From NCBI GenBank assembly GCA_947462335.1, contig OX381710.1, positions 64,537,303 to 64,601,302 of the forward strand: a DNA stretch of 64,000 nt, written 5' to 3'. Made by a program: the position numbers and the translations under genes. Numbering within the stretch: position 1 is the first letter of the stretch; each line of letters begins with the position of its first letter. Of the stretch, positions 42,237-54,196 are shown in pieces. Origin of the DNA: Harmothoe impar (taxonomy: Eukaryota > Annelida > Polychaeta > Phyllodocida > Polynoidae). The notes beneath the pieces were generated by a model. That model made no database searches. It saw only the letters and a program-made list of their open reading frames with translations, and was not told where the DNA came from.

Positions 42237-42931
42237 ATAGCCAAACTCCACAGTACGATTTAGGTAGGAAAACCCCTGCGTTTATGGGAATAAGAGATAT
42301 TTTGGCAATATGCAAGATCCTGTTGCTCTATTACAAGGCATTATTGACTAAGGGCCCTTGCCTAAGTGTTGCAATTAACATCAAGTCAAATATCTAAATA
42401 TTTAGATATTTTTCCCTGCAATGCCCTAAAATCTCTGCGGTTTACACATTTGCAATGTTTTGTTTGATCAGAGATCTACATAGAGGTCTCTGGTTTGATA
42501 ATGCATGACATTTCAAGCCTGCTATCTGCAAATTGCAACAGTTCAGTACAAAATGCAAAGGTTTCAAGCCTGCTATCTACAAATTGCAACAGTTCAGTCC
42601 AAAACGCAGAGGTTTCCTGCCACCAAATCGTAACAGTCTAGCTTGAAAAAGGCAAAGGTGAGTTGGGAACCCTTGCTGTTTGATATATTGCAAACAGTCT
42701 AGTAACAAAACGCAAGGCTTCCAGTCCCATAAATCGTACTGTGGAGTTTGGCTATTAGGGTATTCCCTAATTGACCTTGTAACCAAATTGCAACACTTAG
42801 GCAAATGCCCTTAGCCGATAATGCCTTGCAATAGAGCAGTATGCCCTTGCATATTGCCAATATCTCTTCAAGTCCTATAAACGCAGAGTTTTTCCTACCT
42901 AAATCGTACTGTGGAGTTTGGCTATGGGACT
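42237..42931. mobile_element. fold-back element with about 140-bp arms
   Basis: The left arm (about 42237-42376, starting tagccaaactccacagtacg) recurs inverted at about 42781-42931, including the giving blocks gatttaggtagg, atgcaag and tctattgcaaggcatta. The centre has tandem copies of a caagcctgctatct...caacagttcagt unit (about 42514-42600). A further inverted piece with the same gtactgtggagtttggcta block occurs at 42728-42750. No coding capacity. Confidence 0.7.
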
Positions 42932-43274
42932 ATAGCAATTCACTATGGGTTTGGCTATGGGACTATAGCAATTCACTGTAAAAAGTTGTTGTTCGTGAAC
43001 AGCAAAATTTGCTGTAAATGTAGAGTACTTTAGCTGGAAAGAATAATACAGCAAAATTTACTGTACATGTACAATTCTGTTACTGTAGATGCAGGTTACG
43101 GTCGTGACTTGTAGATCTACAGCACTTTTCCCTGTAATATGTAGACGAGAGGTCATAGGATCAATCCTTGGTCTAGCCACCTCTCATTAGGGATCTTTAG
43201 CAACAAGACTGTAGCTCATTTAATACAGACATGGCAGAGGTAGCTTATATCCCAATATGACCATTTGTAACATC

Positions 43275-43345
43275 GGCTCTGTGGCGCAACGGATCAGGGC
43301 CCGTCTCCAACATCACAGTTCGTGAGTTCAATCCTTGGTCAAGCC
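43275..43345 (+). repeat. tRNA-Arg-like SINE head
   Basis: ggctctgtggcgcaacgga matches the 5' end of tRNA-Arg genes, including the A box (tggcgcaacgg), and gagttcaatcc 40 nt later fits a B box. The anticodon arm is not intact, so it is not a functional tRNA. Related B-box fragments and the same atatcccaatatgaccattt phrase occur at about 43150-43270 and 43480-43500, suggesting stacked copies of one SINE family. Confidence 0.6.
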
Positions 43346-43883
43346 ACTTCTCTTGTTTTACCTACATCCACCTAAAATTTGTTTTTCCCTCACATAAATG
43401 ATTAAGAGTGTCACCAGCACTGGGAGGCGAACCCCAGACCTTTGCAAATTATAATCAATCAGTTGAGAAAATGAGTAGAGATATATCCCAATATGACCAT
43501 TTGTACTTGCCTTTCTATCAAAATCAGATCTAGATACTAATGATATCAGGCAATGATACCCAGCATAGCACTATGCACGTATAAACCCTGGAGGAGGGGA
43601 GCGGTTCCCCGGGCGGGAGTTGCGCGCTATCACCTCTAGGAGGCGCCAGCGGCGCCTGGATAGTTCCCACAGCGGCCGCATTGTTGCAGCGCCACAATGT
43701 GACGTCAGCGCCATCGTTGCCATGATACGTTCCCTTTGGTGGCAGCGTGATACTTAAGGCCACTCTGGAGTAACGGCCGTCAGTCGGCGTGATACACTCC
43801 TCCAGTAAGGTCGTCACTTGAGCTCCTCCAGTATTTCAAATTTTATCGTCCGTTAACGTCGGTTATCGTCGCCCATCGTTATC
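43346..43883. other. GC-rich 5' region of the gag-like ORF
   Basis: Short GC-rich inverted and direct phrases (ggcgccagcggcgcc, gacgtcagcgcc) and ctccagtaa repeats lead up to the ATG at 43884. It may be the 5' terminal region of a DIRS-like element, but no terminal repeat was identified. Confidence 0.35.
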
Positions 43884-44737
43884 ATGGCACCCAGAAAATC
43901 GCCAAAGAAGGCGGGGAAGAAGGCTGCGAAGGCTGGAGCGACACAGGAGGCAACTGAGGGGGGCGTGGTCAGCCCGGGCATTATTTTCGAGAGGATGAAG
44001 GCTGCCTTAGCTGAGTCTGAGGGAAGGATCGCCAGAGTAGAAGGGGGATTTGATCGTCTGGAAAGGATGGTATCAAGCGTTAAAGACCACCTAGAGCAAC
44101 TGACAGAGGCGAGGGCTTCAACCGAGGGCGCAACCGAGGGTCCTGACAACCGAGGGCGTCGTCGGGCAAGGCAGCCGTCCCCAGCCTACAACAGAGCCAG
44201 GTCGTCCTCCAGGGACTCCAGCGACGACAGCAGACCTCGTCGTTCTAGCAGTAACTCAGCATTTCTTCAGAAGAACTTTGTGGAGAGGGGGGTTAAAGTA
44301 GATTCATTCGAGGCCCTTATGCTTGTCTCCATAAGAACCGTGCTAATATTATTGAAGCAGGGGGAAGATATTGAGGGACTCCTCTCCCATATCGAGATGC
44401 TGTGTGAAAAGGCTATGACAAAGGTCTACAGGGTGGGGTCATTGGTTTCTTATGATAGAAGTGTGAGGGAGAGAGCTGATGTGGTAGGACCTGACGCGTT
44501 TGGCACAGTACTCACCTCAGATGTTTTTAGATTCTTCTCGTATGACAGCACCATTGTAGCTGCCGCCAAGGCTGTGAAGCCTAGGTCCAAGACAGAGGGG
44601 ACTAAGGAGAAGAGACCGTGCTTCGCCTTTAAGGCAAATGCGACACTGTGGGTTGTAAATATGTACATGCTTGCGTTTTCTGCCGCAGTTCTGGTCATGG
44701 GTCGGTTACATGTTCAATGGGAAAGACTGACAAGTAG
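43884..44737 (+). pseudogene. gag: Gag-like ORF with Cys/His cluster, frameshifted
   Basis: An ATG at 43884 opens a protein with a Lys/Ala-rich start, a coiled-coil stretch (about 28-80), an Arg/Ser region (about 95-125) and a conserved-looking helical block (about 128-240). The ATG frame reads to 44771 but loses sense after PCFAFKAN. From about 44640 the next frame carries C-x4-C-x3-H-x-C-x2-C-x4-H-x4-C and stops at 44737. That layout, after an FxFKxN-type motif, is what I associate with Gag proteins of DIRS/Ngaro-like tyrosine-recombinase retroelements. A one-base indel near 44634-44642 explains both. No recombinase or RT is seen nearby, so this is a solitary gag relic or non-autonomous element. 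Confidence 0.55.
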
Positions 44738-44771
44738 GATGGTATGGGTGAGCAGTGGGTTGGTGCCTTAA

Positions 44772-46969
44772 ATGATTCCCCTGCTTGTAGCCGCAAAATG
44801 ATCCCTGTAAAAAATTTTGTTTTAAATCCGGTAGTATACGTATATGCAATAACACCAGGAAGGCTGCGATATGGTGGTTTGCATGGAAATTAGTGAATTA
44901 GACAAATTTATAGTAATATTTTCCTGATCTAATGTAATATCAAGATTCAATACACAATATCAACTTCTGCGAAAACCACAAGCATGAAAAGGAAGAAAAG
45001 GTCAACATCAACAACAACAACAAAATCTAGGGCACTTAAAAAAGAAATTTGGTTAGCATGAAAAATTATTTGTTTTGGCCTTATTATAAATTGTAGTATT
45101 GAAGTAATGATAGAGTAGCTGCCATGGTTGACGGCTAACCTCACAATGTGGTGCAACCCAGCATGGAGCCAATATCTCACACAGCTGCTGCAGCACCTTA
45201 CAAAGCCACACTGATACACTCATTATACACTAACTCTTTAAGTACAGCTTGCTTTAATGTACTTGGCCACTTTGTCGAGAAGTGCATAAATGTAGCACCA
45301 GCGATTGGTACATCATACATATCTACCCATTGGGAGTGTATCAACCATGGCGGGTCGGCATGATGCATGAATGCAGTACCGACAGGAAGCTGCCAGTGTT
45401 GTATGTTTACCACGATGGCAAAAGCGATCAGGCACCATGTAATCAGTAAAGGGTTAGGTCACAGGCCAGCATTAGATTGGTTTACATGCTAGACTGCATA
45501 ATGGTTGACCTTGTGCTGGTAAATCTTACCCTATACACTCTACACAGACAAAGCCCTACTACCATACATATATAAATGCCCGCGGCGTGGTGGATCTCTT
45601 GGCACTTGTGTAAACTGTAACAGACGGTTGATGGTTCTCAGAAGTTATGAGTAGGTGCTGAGGTGGGTTACTTCTATTAGATAGCTGACACTAATTGGGC
45701 AGTGTTTACATGGTGGTCATGGGGAGGAGCTACAGTAGGATCCACAATAAAGCCACCCCGTGTCTATCCACTCTATGTCTACGTCATCAATCACTGCGCA
45801 CTTGGTTAATGATTAGATGCATGTTATATAACATTATATATGTTATATGATATCTTATATATCAAATTAAGGTCAGTTGACCTTGGCCAACTTACATAGG
45901 ACAAATACTATTTTGGCAGCTTGAATAATTAACGCTATTCAACACAGATATACAAGATTACAATAGTTCCCAAAACTAACAGCAGCTATGTTGTTTCTCG
46001 TCGTACAATCTCTGATCCATTATTCTAACTGTGCAAACTATTTGCTCACAAGGGCCCCTGGCTAGATTCGGCTTAGTAGGATTCATATTCTCCGAAGGAT
46101 CAAATTGGAGTCAAGAACTAGGATAGAGATGCCGAGAATTGGCAGGGGGTATTTTGCATGTATCATAAATCATATTATCCTTGAGCTGCCCAGTTATTCC
46201 TTTCAAATAGTGATCTATGGTCACAGGTGATCGACATAATTATATCCAGGACAATTCATGGACCGTCGCACAGTTCATCATGCTGTTGGAACCCAACATT
46301 TGAGTTGAATATAATGTGACTTATCCTGCACTACATTGGTGCATCATTGGTGCATCCCTATGATGCATGAATCCAGTATGGATAAGGTACTCCCCAGGGC
46401 TAGAGCTAAAGTTAAGTCATTATTTTATAAAGAAGGAGTTAGTATTGAAATCAACCCCTTAAACTTATCCTTTTCTCATAATAGTCTCTTCTTTGGATAT
46501 GGCACTTTTGTGGAGAAATGAATACCGCAACATGTCATTTTAATTTTTTTATGTTGTGCAGAAGGGTATTCTGGCTCAATATTTCAAACATGAAGAAAAA
46601 ATATGTGTAGGGTCATTTTTATTTCGAATGCAACGTAAAGGAAATCTGTTGTTTTTTTCTGAAATTATTGGACTTTGAAGTAAAAAATAGTTATATTTTT
46701 CCATAAATGTCTATATCTATATGTGTCATGACAATTACCGATATATATGATTTGATTTGTGTAAAAACCAAGGATAGAAACAACTGTATACATTATGAAT
46801 ATGTAAGGTTTAGTAATCTCAATAATTTGACACAAGTGGCTCCTGAACCACTGCTCTGCTGTGGTCATTTCAACTGCAAGATCCTATTTTTTTTCTCACA
46901 TTTGTACAGTAAATACCATTTGCCGTGTTTATTTTGAATACACTCGTAGGGTATCTAATACATAAACAA
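44772..46969. other. intergenic DNA, no supported gene
   Basis: More than 2 kb, mostly AT-rich, with a (caa)n stretch at about 45009-45021. Overlapping short frames on both strands near 45150-45400 reflect lack of stops, not coding sequence. Confidence 0.4.
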
Positions 46970-47082
46970 AGGTTATCACACTCAGAAGTGTGAGCGTCAC
47001 TGTCGCCAAAAGCCCTCCTCAGTTTGCCTTAGAAGCTTTTGGCTACAGTGACGCTCACATTTTTTCTGTGTGGTTATAATAG
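46970..47082. mobile_element. MITE-like hairpin
   Basis: gtgtgagcgtcactgtcgcc and, inverted, the block around ggctacagtgacgctcacat, with an outer ggttatcacac/gtgtggttataa pair, fold over a 25-bp loop. About 113 bp in total. Confidence 0.75.
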
Positions 47083-48362
47083 AGACGTATCGTTTTATGG
47101 GCTATGTGTAAGCAATGGTAGCCACACTTTTTGGTTGCATAGTTCATAAAGTTTCATAGTTGTATAGGTTTATCACGATACTTAATTAACTGTGAATATA
47201 GTGGAACAATAACTAATAGTTCGCATTTAATAGATAAGCCATATTCTGAACATTTACAGCGAGTCAATGTAAGTGCTGGACTCTTGGGGTCGTGGCAAGG
47301 AGGCACAAAGAGTTTAGATTGGCCAGATGCTGTAAAGAAGGTCCTGCATTGTCAGACCCTTTTGCAGTCTTGGAATGCTGGACCCTATTTGAGCAGAGTC
47401 CATCATTGCCTGACTCTCACTAAAGGGATAGCTACAATTGCTAGGTTAGGATGGACGGGGTGTTGTGCCTCCGCTACTACACGCATAGCTACAATTGCAT
47501 TACAATCCTTGCAAGTTATAGTATGGCCTAGGCTCAAAATCACAGGAGGCTCTAAGTGCAGGATTTGTGGAGGCGTACAGAAGGCATCGTGGCATTAGAT
47601 CTTTGTAGGATCAAACAAATATTGTTTGCTTTTCCAAAGCGCTGTTATACGTAGAGTTGGACAGATAAGGGATTACTCCTTCAGGCTATAATATGTGTTA
47701 GTAAACACACTGCTAGACATGATAATAGACTTGTGTAACAGATTGATGAACCTTCTGTTCCTAACAGAAAACATACAAACACACATGGACGTTCAAAGAA
47801 TGATCATCCAGTACAGACCTCCCCAGAATAATTAGTAGGTTCTAGAGGTACAAATGGCGGAGTTATTAAATGGCACGGGACCAGGTCACGTAGTCAGCTT
47901 TGTCAGCACACAAAGACAGACCACACACTGCCAGGTGCTGTCCTCATACAGCATGATACCTCACCTACTGCGGCACCACCACCCACTCAGCACGTATAGG
48001 TCCTCCAGCACCACTGCCAAATCTACTCCCCATAGTCACACTGCTTACTCATAAGCCCTTGCCTCATTAAAATGTTTTGCTCCCAAATACCACTGCATAA
48101 TACGCATTCGACTTATCATCTATACAACCAAATCGCTTAAGATTTGATGAGTAAAATGTTGATATTTTTATCTCATGTAAGTAACGAGCATATAAAGTTT
48201 TACCTATCAGGTCCTGCCTCCGCACTCAACATTGTTTGGTGACTTGGTAGATCAGCAATGGATGCATGACTGCGACATAACGGCATTATGCATTGGAGCA
48301 CGACGCTGTTCTTATGAGGCTAATTCTATATAATCTTCTAGGATAATCCAGGACCTAGGGAT
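47083..48362. other. intergenic DNA, no supported gene
   Basis: Contains gctggac and attgccagac phrases near 47270-47420 that recall the interior of the MITE at 54197. The frame at 47284-47598 is built from this repeat. An ATGGCGGAG start at 47854 has no convincing donor. Confidence 0.35.
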
Positions 48363-48432
48363 TTGCCTCCAGAATGACTCCCCTCTCTAAACTGCCAAGT
48401 CCCCTTAAACAGGGGAGTCATTCTGGAGGCAA
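48363..48432. repeat. perfect 22-bp inverted repeat hairpin
   Basis: ttgcctccagaatgactccc (continuing ct) at 48363-48384 is exactly inverted at 48411-48432 around a 26-nt loop. Confidence 0.85.
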
Positions 48433-49938
48433 TCTGGACTCCCTTTTGACGCTGTTTCATCTCTCTGTGTATGTTTGTTTATTATTCTTTTAACTATACT
48501 GGAGTGTATAGGGCCAGGCACTGTTCGTACAATCAGTGACCCTTGTCAGCCATAAATCAAAAACCTGGAAGCTCATATTTATTGTATATTTGTTTATTTG
48601 TAATTCATTATCTATGCATTTCAATGGACATGCCATGTAATTTTTACAGGACTCAATTAGATATGATTTCTGTATCAGGGCTTATTCCCTTTCCCTGTCG
48701 TTGCTTTAAGGAAGACCACGTGTATTAACCTGTGAAGAGAGCAATACAAACTATCAAAACTCAAACTCAACTCAGCTATTGTGTACATTTTAACACCGGT
48801 AGAAATGAAAAATAATTCCTCAGCTCTAATGATCAGGAAACAGAGCTGTTCAAAGTGTCATAGTTACCGCTTACCATACCTTTCATGTCTCGGGTTTATG
48901 GACACTTTGCGATGGTTTTGTGTGGACAGACTGATATCTACTGACACTTTGTTAAGTTTGGTTGCAGGCAAACTGTATTAGTCCTTACCCACAAACTCCA
49001 TATATTATAGCGCTGGTCGCGATCATGTCGTTAATTAAGCCATTTAACTTCTGCAGCCAGCCGTCGGTATCTCTCTGATCTTCAAAGGGAACCCCGTGTG
49101 GCTACAGGTTGGGGGTCAGTCTCAGAGCAGCAGGCAAATCCCCAATAGATAATGCACTGAGCATGCAGTTTCACGTACATTCAGGAATGTTTGAGGAAAA
49201 ACTCTCGTGTTATTAGACAGCTTTCATAGATATACATATAGGGATTGATAGATAAGACCATAGGGGTAATCCCTATTGAAATCTAAAAAGAATCTTTTTG
49301 AAAAAAGGACAGTTGTTGACAGCAACGATTGTGTTGACAGTTGATTTTCAATGTCTACAGTGATTTTTTAATTGTCACTTTTGAGAAATTTGATAAAAGA
49401 TATAGAAATTTGATATCTAAAAATACATATTTTTGAAGGTATATTTTTGGGAGGTGACCCTTGTCAGCCACCGTAGTGATGATAGGATGTGGACACACTG
49501 CATTTCATAGATGAACCAAATTGTGATAGAAGGCTGTGGACGAACAGAATTTTGTGGACAGTTTATGAGTAGAGGCTGCAGGCATAATCTGATTTGGACT
49601 CATTGTATCCTGTGGACAATACGCAGGGGTGGACCCAGTGATTTGAAAAGGGGATGTTGGTCCACATCATGTCGCAGCGGATTAGAATATCATATTAAAA
49701 CATTTTTCAAAAAGGGGGGTCCGGACCTTAAGGGACAAAGAGTACACCTAAGGACAGAAAAGCGTCCCTCTGTGAGTTGAGGCGGATTAAAATATTATCA
49801 TGGAAATATTTTCGCCATTGTCCTTGTCCTCATTCAGGGACGGCAGTGAGTGCCTCCATAAATGAAGCACGTGCACATGGCACAGTTTCTGACCTGTAAG
49901 GCATATATATATAGAACCACCACCTGCATGATTGTATA
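48433..49938. other. AT-rich intergenic DNA
   Basis: No gene is recognised. The phrase gacccttgtcagcca occurs twice (about 48537 and 49455), possibly a weak direct repeat. Confidence 0.35.
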
Positions 49939-49940
49939 TA

Positions 49941-50142
49941 CCGTATTTCCCCGTGTACAAGCCTGCCCGTGTATAAGCCTGGGTAAAGGGTGACATAGTG
50001 GTGTATAAGCCGGGTCCCGTGTATAATCCTGGGGGATGTGAATTATGAGAAGGTGCCAGAGTGTTTCCCCAGGTATATAAGCCTGCCCCGTGTATAAGCC
50101 TAGCCAATTTGCCACTTAGTGCTTATACATGAGGAAATACGG
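49941..50142. mobile_element. MITE with TA duplication and ccgtatttcc ends
   Basis: Ends ccgtatttcc and ggaaatacgg (pairing on through gtgtacaagc/gcttatacat) are flanked by TA (49939-49940 and 50143-50144). The interior repeats gtgtataagcc several times. A Tc1/mariner-type non-autonomous element, about 150 bp upstream of a TATA box. Confidence 0.75.
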
Positions 50143-50298
50143 TACCTACTGCTGCACCCAGGCTTGTACAGGAGATACATGGGGCGGGGGTACATGAGTA
50201 GGGAGTGTCTATATCTATGTAATGAAGGACGTGGGGGTGTGGGGGGGGGGGGTACACGTGAGCCATGATAACTGCCTCCATAGAGGATTCTGCAGCAC

Positions 50299-50306
50299 TA
50301 TATAAG
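50299..50306 (+). promoter_or_regulatory. TATA box of a small secreted-protein gene
   Basis: TATATAAG followed by ggggag, about 110 bp upstream of a start codon with a signal peptide. A start site near 50330 would give a leader of about 85 nt. Confidence 0.6.
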
Positions 50307-50415
50307 GGGAGCAGTTCCCACTGACTGCCAATGCAGTCTTGCTAGGAGCAGTGTAACTTTGGGAAGTCTACTGAGCTGGCCGTACCTTGAAGTCGCCGGC
50401 CCGTGCTATAGGGAC

Positions 50416-50491
50416 ATGGAGGGCCTCAGGGGGCCCTGCATGTGGCTTCTGCTGCTGACGTCATCAGCCTTACTGGGGGCAGCGTCAGGAG
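50416..50491 (+). CDS. exon 1 of secreted protein gene (signal peptide)
   Basis: ATG in good context (ggacATGG) encodes 25 residues with a positive start, a hydrophobic core MWLLLLTSSALLG and a small-residue cleavage region (AASG), a classical signal peptide. Exon ends GGAG|GTCAGT, a fair donor, leaving phase 1. A TATA box lies 110 bp upstream. The next exon with a matching phase and frame is 53757-53843, 3.27 kb downstream. The mature protein enters the secretory pathway; function unknown. Confidence 0.65.
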
Positions 50492-51044
50492 GTCAGTACT
50501 CTCACCCACTTGTGTTAATTACGTACGGCTTAGTCTCACCAGATCGATCCAAGTTGATAGTCTATAAACGGGTGCAATCTATGACTAGATGAAATCTATG
50601 ACCGAGTGCAATCTATGACTGGCATGAAAGAAAACAGCTTATTTAGGACAAAAAAATAATTAGTAATATAAAGTATTTAGACATACATTAACATTTGCTC
50701 TAAACATAGAGTAGTTTTCTATCGGTCATAGATTGCACCCGGCCATAGACTTTCAACTTGGATCGATTTGGTGAGAATAGGCCATATACATCTGTGATAG
50801 TTTTCATGAAGGCTGTTAATCTTTTACGGACCACACAATGCTTTAAGGGGTCGTAAGAGGCAATACCAACTGCATCATCTTCCCATTTTGGGACCAAGTA
50901 ATTTTTTTCTCATATATAGGGCCTCGGCCTTCTCCCCTATGCTAGGTGGGATTCATTTTAGATTATTATTAGAAGTCCTGTCATCTCTTTTTGTCCTTGT
51001 TTTTGTGTAAGACAAACTATTGTCCCTCCTAAAAATGGGACCTG

Positions 51045-51903
51045 CCCAGCAAATCTTGGTCACACTTCGCCAGCCTGCCGAATTCTCAGTACACCATATT
51101 TTGGCTTATGGGTTGCCGAATTTGGTCATGACAAAACCTCACCAAAGTTGCTAAATTTGGTCATAGCCAAACCTCACCAAAGTTGGCCAAAGCTCACTGT
51201 TAACATATGAACTAACAAACAGCCCCTAGCCAATACATGAGTCAGTGGTCATGGGGCTTGGTATATATCGTTGATACTCCCAGAAACAGGGTTCAATCCC
51301 AGAGCGATCCATGCCCTAGTAACAAGTCACAAGATATTCTTGGGAAGGTTCCTGTGATCAAAGATGCCCGGGATATCACAGCATTAAAAGACAAGATTTT
51401 ACATGTAGAATTTTGTAGAATCATTGGATTTAACCAAGCAAATCACCAGGATGTGGGTTCGAATCCCCTGTGTCAGTTCACTCATTGATTGTACACAAAT
51501 TAAGTATTTTCATTTCATTCATGCCTGATATAAAATAGAAAACATTAGAAAACATATTTTCTACATGTTTGTGTGAAAGAAATGTTTTCTAAATGGCTTA
51601 TACAAAAAAAAAGATTAATAGGGATTTGACCTATGCACCTTCAGATCTACAGTGCCAGGCTCTACAAAACTGAGCTAACTGGGCTTGCTGTATGGAAAAT
51701 GCTTAACCCTTGCTCATGACCAAATTTGCCATCTTGGTGAGGTTTGATCTTTGCCAAATTCAGCAACTTTGGTCAAATTTCGGCATGACTAAATTCGGCA
51801 ACTATGGTCAAGTTTCGGCATGACCACATTTGGCATGGCCAAAGTTGGCCAAATGTGGCCAAAGGTGGCCAAAGGTGGCCAAAGGTGACCACGATTTGCT
51901 GGG
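51045..51903. mobile_element. fold-back-like element inside the intron
   Basis: cccagcaaatcttggtcac at 51045 recurs inverted with one mismatch, ending at 51903. Both arms carry repeated ccaaatttggcc and aacctcaccaaagttg phrases in opposite orientation (about 51090-51200 and 51715-51895), with a tandem ggccaaaggt run at the right. The centre contains tRNA-like SINE pieces. The TIR start is shared with the element at 35513. Confidence 0.65.
51613..51684 (-). repeat. tRNA-like SINE head or tRNA pseudogene
   Basis: On the minus strand, gcccagttagctcagttttg has an A-box-like ttagctcagt, and aggtcaaatccct 45 nt later a B box. The arms do not fold into a clean cloverleaf. Another B-box-like stretch, gtgggttcgaatcccc, is near 51453 on the plus strand. 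Confidence 0.45.
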
Positions 51904-53040
51904 TTCATATTATATTGGGGCTCTTCTGAAGAGAGTCCTACGTATACAGAGTTGCCTTTATCAGCACACATTTGAAATTTCACAATATTAATACTTATAA
52001 TAGCCCTATAGCTCTTCATCTCTTCCATTCTCTAGCCCTATACATCATTCCAATTCAATCTGGAGTTCCCCAGTTCCTATAGATTCTATCATAATTTTAG
52101 CATAGCCTATAAATTGCATTGTACACCTTAAAAATGAATCATCATGCATCATTTCACATGTATACAGTTTAGTATAAATGTGTGACATATCATTATATAC
52201 AGTATGTACTATCATATCGATCCTGCCTATTACGACTGCTTATTGTGCGAATAACTTCAATTTTGGCAGTGCTGTGCATGCATTCAATCATAAAGCCGAC
52301 ACCACTTGATTGCACCACATATAGTACTGTATACAGTACCTTTAGGTCTATGGTTTTGTATTGTAGGTGATTGCTGGGTTTCCATCATATACGATAAATG
52401 GGCATGGTCAATAATGAGCTTAATACAATGAGATTAAATTAACTTAATAGTTCATTTTATCTTATAGGGTGAGATTTCGCGCTGCGCGCACAACATTTTT
52501 ACACTCCCCCCCTTATAAAGGAGTAGACATTTTACCCCCTCCCCCAATTGGATTGACCTTTTTACCCTCCCCCCCTCCTTTGTTGAAATAATTAGCACTC
52601 CCTTACGTAATCCAAATGGATTAAAAATAAAAATCTCTGGTCATAAGCCTGGGATCCACATGGCAATTAAACGTGTGGACTTTGAAACATGTCAACCATT
52701 ATCTGATTATTAGTTTTATTTACCGAGGGATGCTGCATCCATCATTTGGCTTCTGATCAGTGCACCACTGGCCTGTTGTACAAGAAATAACAATATTAAT
52801 TTTTCGAGAACAAAACGATAACAAAATCGAATGCTATATTTACAATTAGTGCCCTGAAGACATAGTTCTAATGAAGACATTGATAAGTTCGATAGTCAAG
52901 GTTTATACAGGGGGGGGGATGTAATAAGCTCTTTAATGCTTGGTCCCAACTGCAAAATTAAAGGCCCCCCCCCCCTATTTGGTCATTTGGTAGCCCCTCG
53001 AAAATGACTTTTACTTTTATGTTATTGACAGCCCCCTTTT
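51904..53040. other. AT-rich intronic DNA with poly-C repeats
   Basis: C-runs near 52505-52580 and 52965-52973 and a G-run near 52910 belong to dispersed repeats. No exon with consensus junctions was found here. Confidence 0.4.
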
Positions 53041-53685
53041 ATGTTATTGACGGGTTGACTGTAGTCTGTAGTTTCTACAGCCACTCAAATGTTATCGTGG
53101 ATCTAAACATGCTTAAATCTGACTTCATTAAATTAAATTGCATGGGATACAAAAGGATAATAGTACACATTGCAGGATTCAAGGATTGAATGCTATATCA
53201 CTATGATTACGATACAATAAATATACATCTGCTACATAGACACCTCTTTTAAGAACTCTAAGAATGGATAAAACATTACCTTCCCGTAGGTCTGTTGTAT
53301 TGACTCAAGGTTGTGTCTATGCTAAAGTAGAGGCGTATGTGAAATAGTGATGCATATATTGCCATAAGGGGGGGGGCTGCTAGAAGTAACTATAAATTTA
53401 TTCATTTAAATATAAGTATCTAAACATTATAATAATCTACATCTCTAGACACACCATTTTTATCCTTAATCACCTGACAGATAAACACAATCATATATGT
53501 TAAATTCTTGAATTCTAAACACTTCATTCTCCTAAACACATTGCTTTAAACAGATAAATGTCTAAGCACTGAGCTAAACATATTATTGGTCTAAACATGT
53601 TTAGGGAACATATTGTATAGACACATACAGGGCAGGAATGTATTTAGGATTGTGTTTAGGATCTTAACACCTTTTTTGCAGTATA
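53041..53685. mobile_element. truncated second copy of the 24.5-kb transposon family
   Basis: Aligns by eye in the same orientation with about 24760-25450: shared blocks include catgggatacaaaaggataa, gacacctcttttaagaactc and ctaaacatattattggtcta, ending in aacaccttttttgcag. The left terminal quarter is missing. The copies have clearly diverged. Confidence 0.75.
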
Positions 53686-53756
53686 TACACCAGAACTATT
53701 TAAAGTGTAAGAAAACAGAGATAAAAGTGACTCCATATTGTGTTTCATACTTGCAG

Positions 53757-53843
53757 TTGTGACAGTAAACAGTATTGCTACAGGAGCGTCAAATGGCAAG
53801 GCCGGTACGGGTGGAGGAGTCCCCCTCACCATAAAAGGAAGCA
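53757..53843 (+). CDS. exon 2 of secreted protein gene
   Basis: Preceded by tttcatacttgcag (pyrimidine-rich acceptor) and followed by GCA|GTAAGT, a consensus donor. The 87-nt exon is phase 1 on both sides, so it joins exon 1 in frame. It encodes about 29 residues, VVTVNSIATGASNGKAGTGG then GVPLTIKGS, Gly/Ala/Ser-rich with no cysteine. No domain is recognised; further exons must lie to the right but were not found. Confidence 0.65.
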
Positions 53844-54196
53844 GTAAGTACACACAGACATTAAAGAAACGGTCAGAGAAATTTGATACTAAAATCCTGT
53901 CATTTCCCTGCTGTTTCTCCACAAATTTGCGGACGTCCGCAAATACACTCTCCAAATATTTATGGAGGTCCGCAAATATATACGGAGGTCAGCAGATATA
54001 TACTGAGGTCCGTATTTGTATGCTTAAGTACTAAAAACGATTTTAATCATCAGTTTTATATTCTCCACAAATGTATGGAATGTGTATTGCGGACCCTGGT
54101 TAGCATTTAGGATGGCCTCAAACCCTTTGTACATAATTATGCAGACATAACATAGCATCTATTCCTCAGCTAAATAGACAAAGGTTTAACAGTTTT
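53844..54196. other. intronic DNA
   Basis: Repeated ggaggtccgcaaatat phrases near 53930-54010 form a short tandem repeat. No exon was found. Confidence 0.4.

Noticed and set aside
43275..43345. Functional tRNA-Arg gene
   Set aside because: A and B boxes are present but the anticodon and T arms do not pair properly and no terminator T-run follows.
47284..47598. 104-aa plus-strand frame
   Set aside because: Composed of repeated gctggac/attgc phrases shared with a MITE near 54.3 kb.
47854..48054. ATGGCGGAG-started 66-aa frame as a gene
   Set aside because: No promoter motif or good donor; composition turns Ser/His-rich without a domain.
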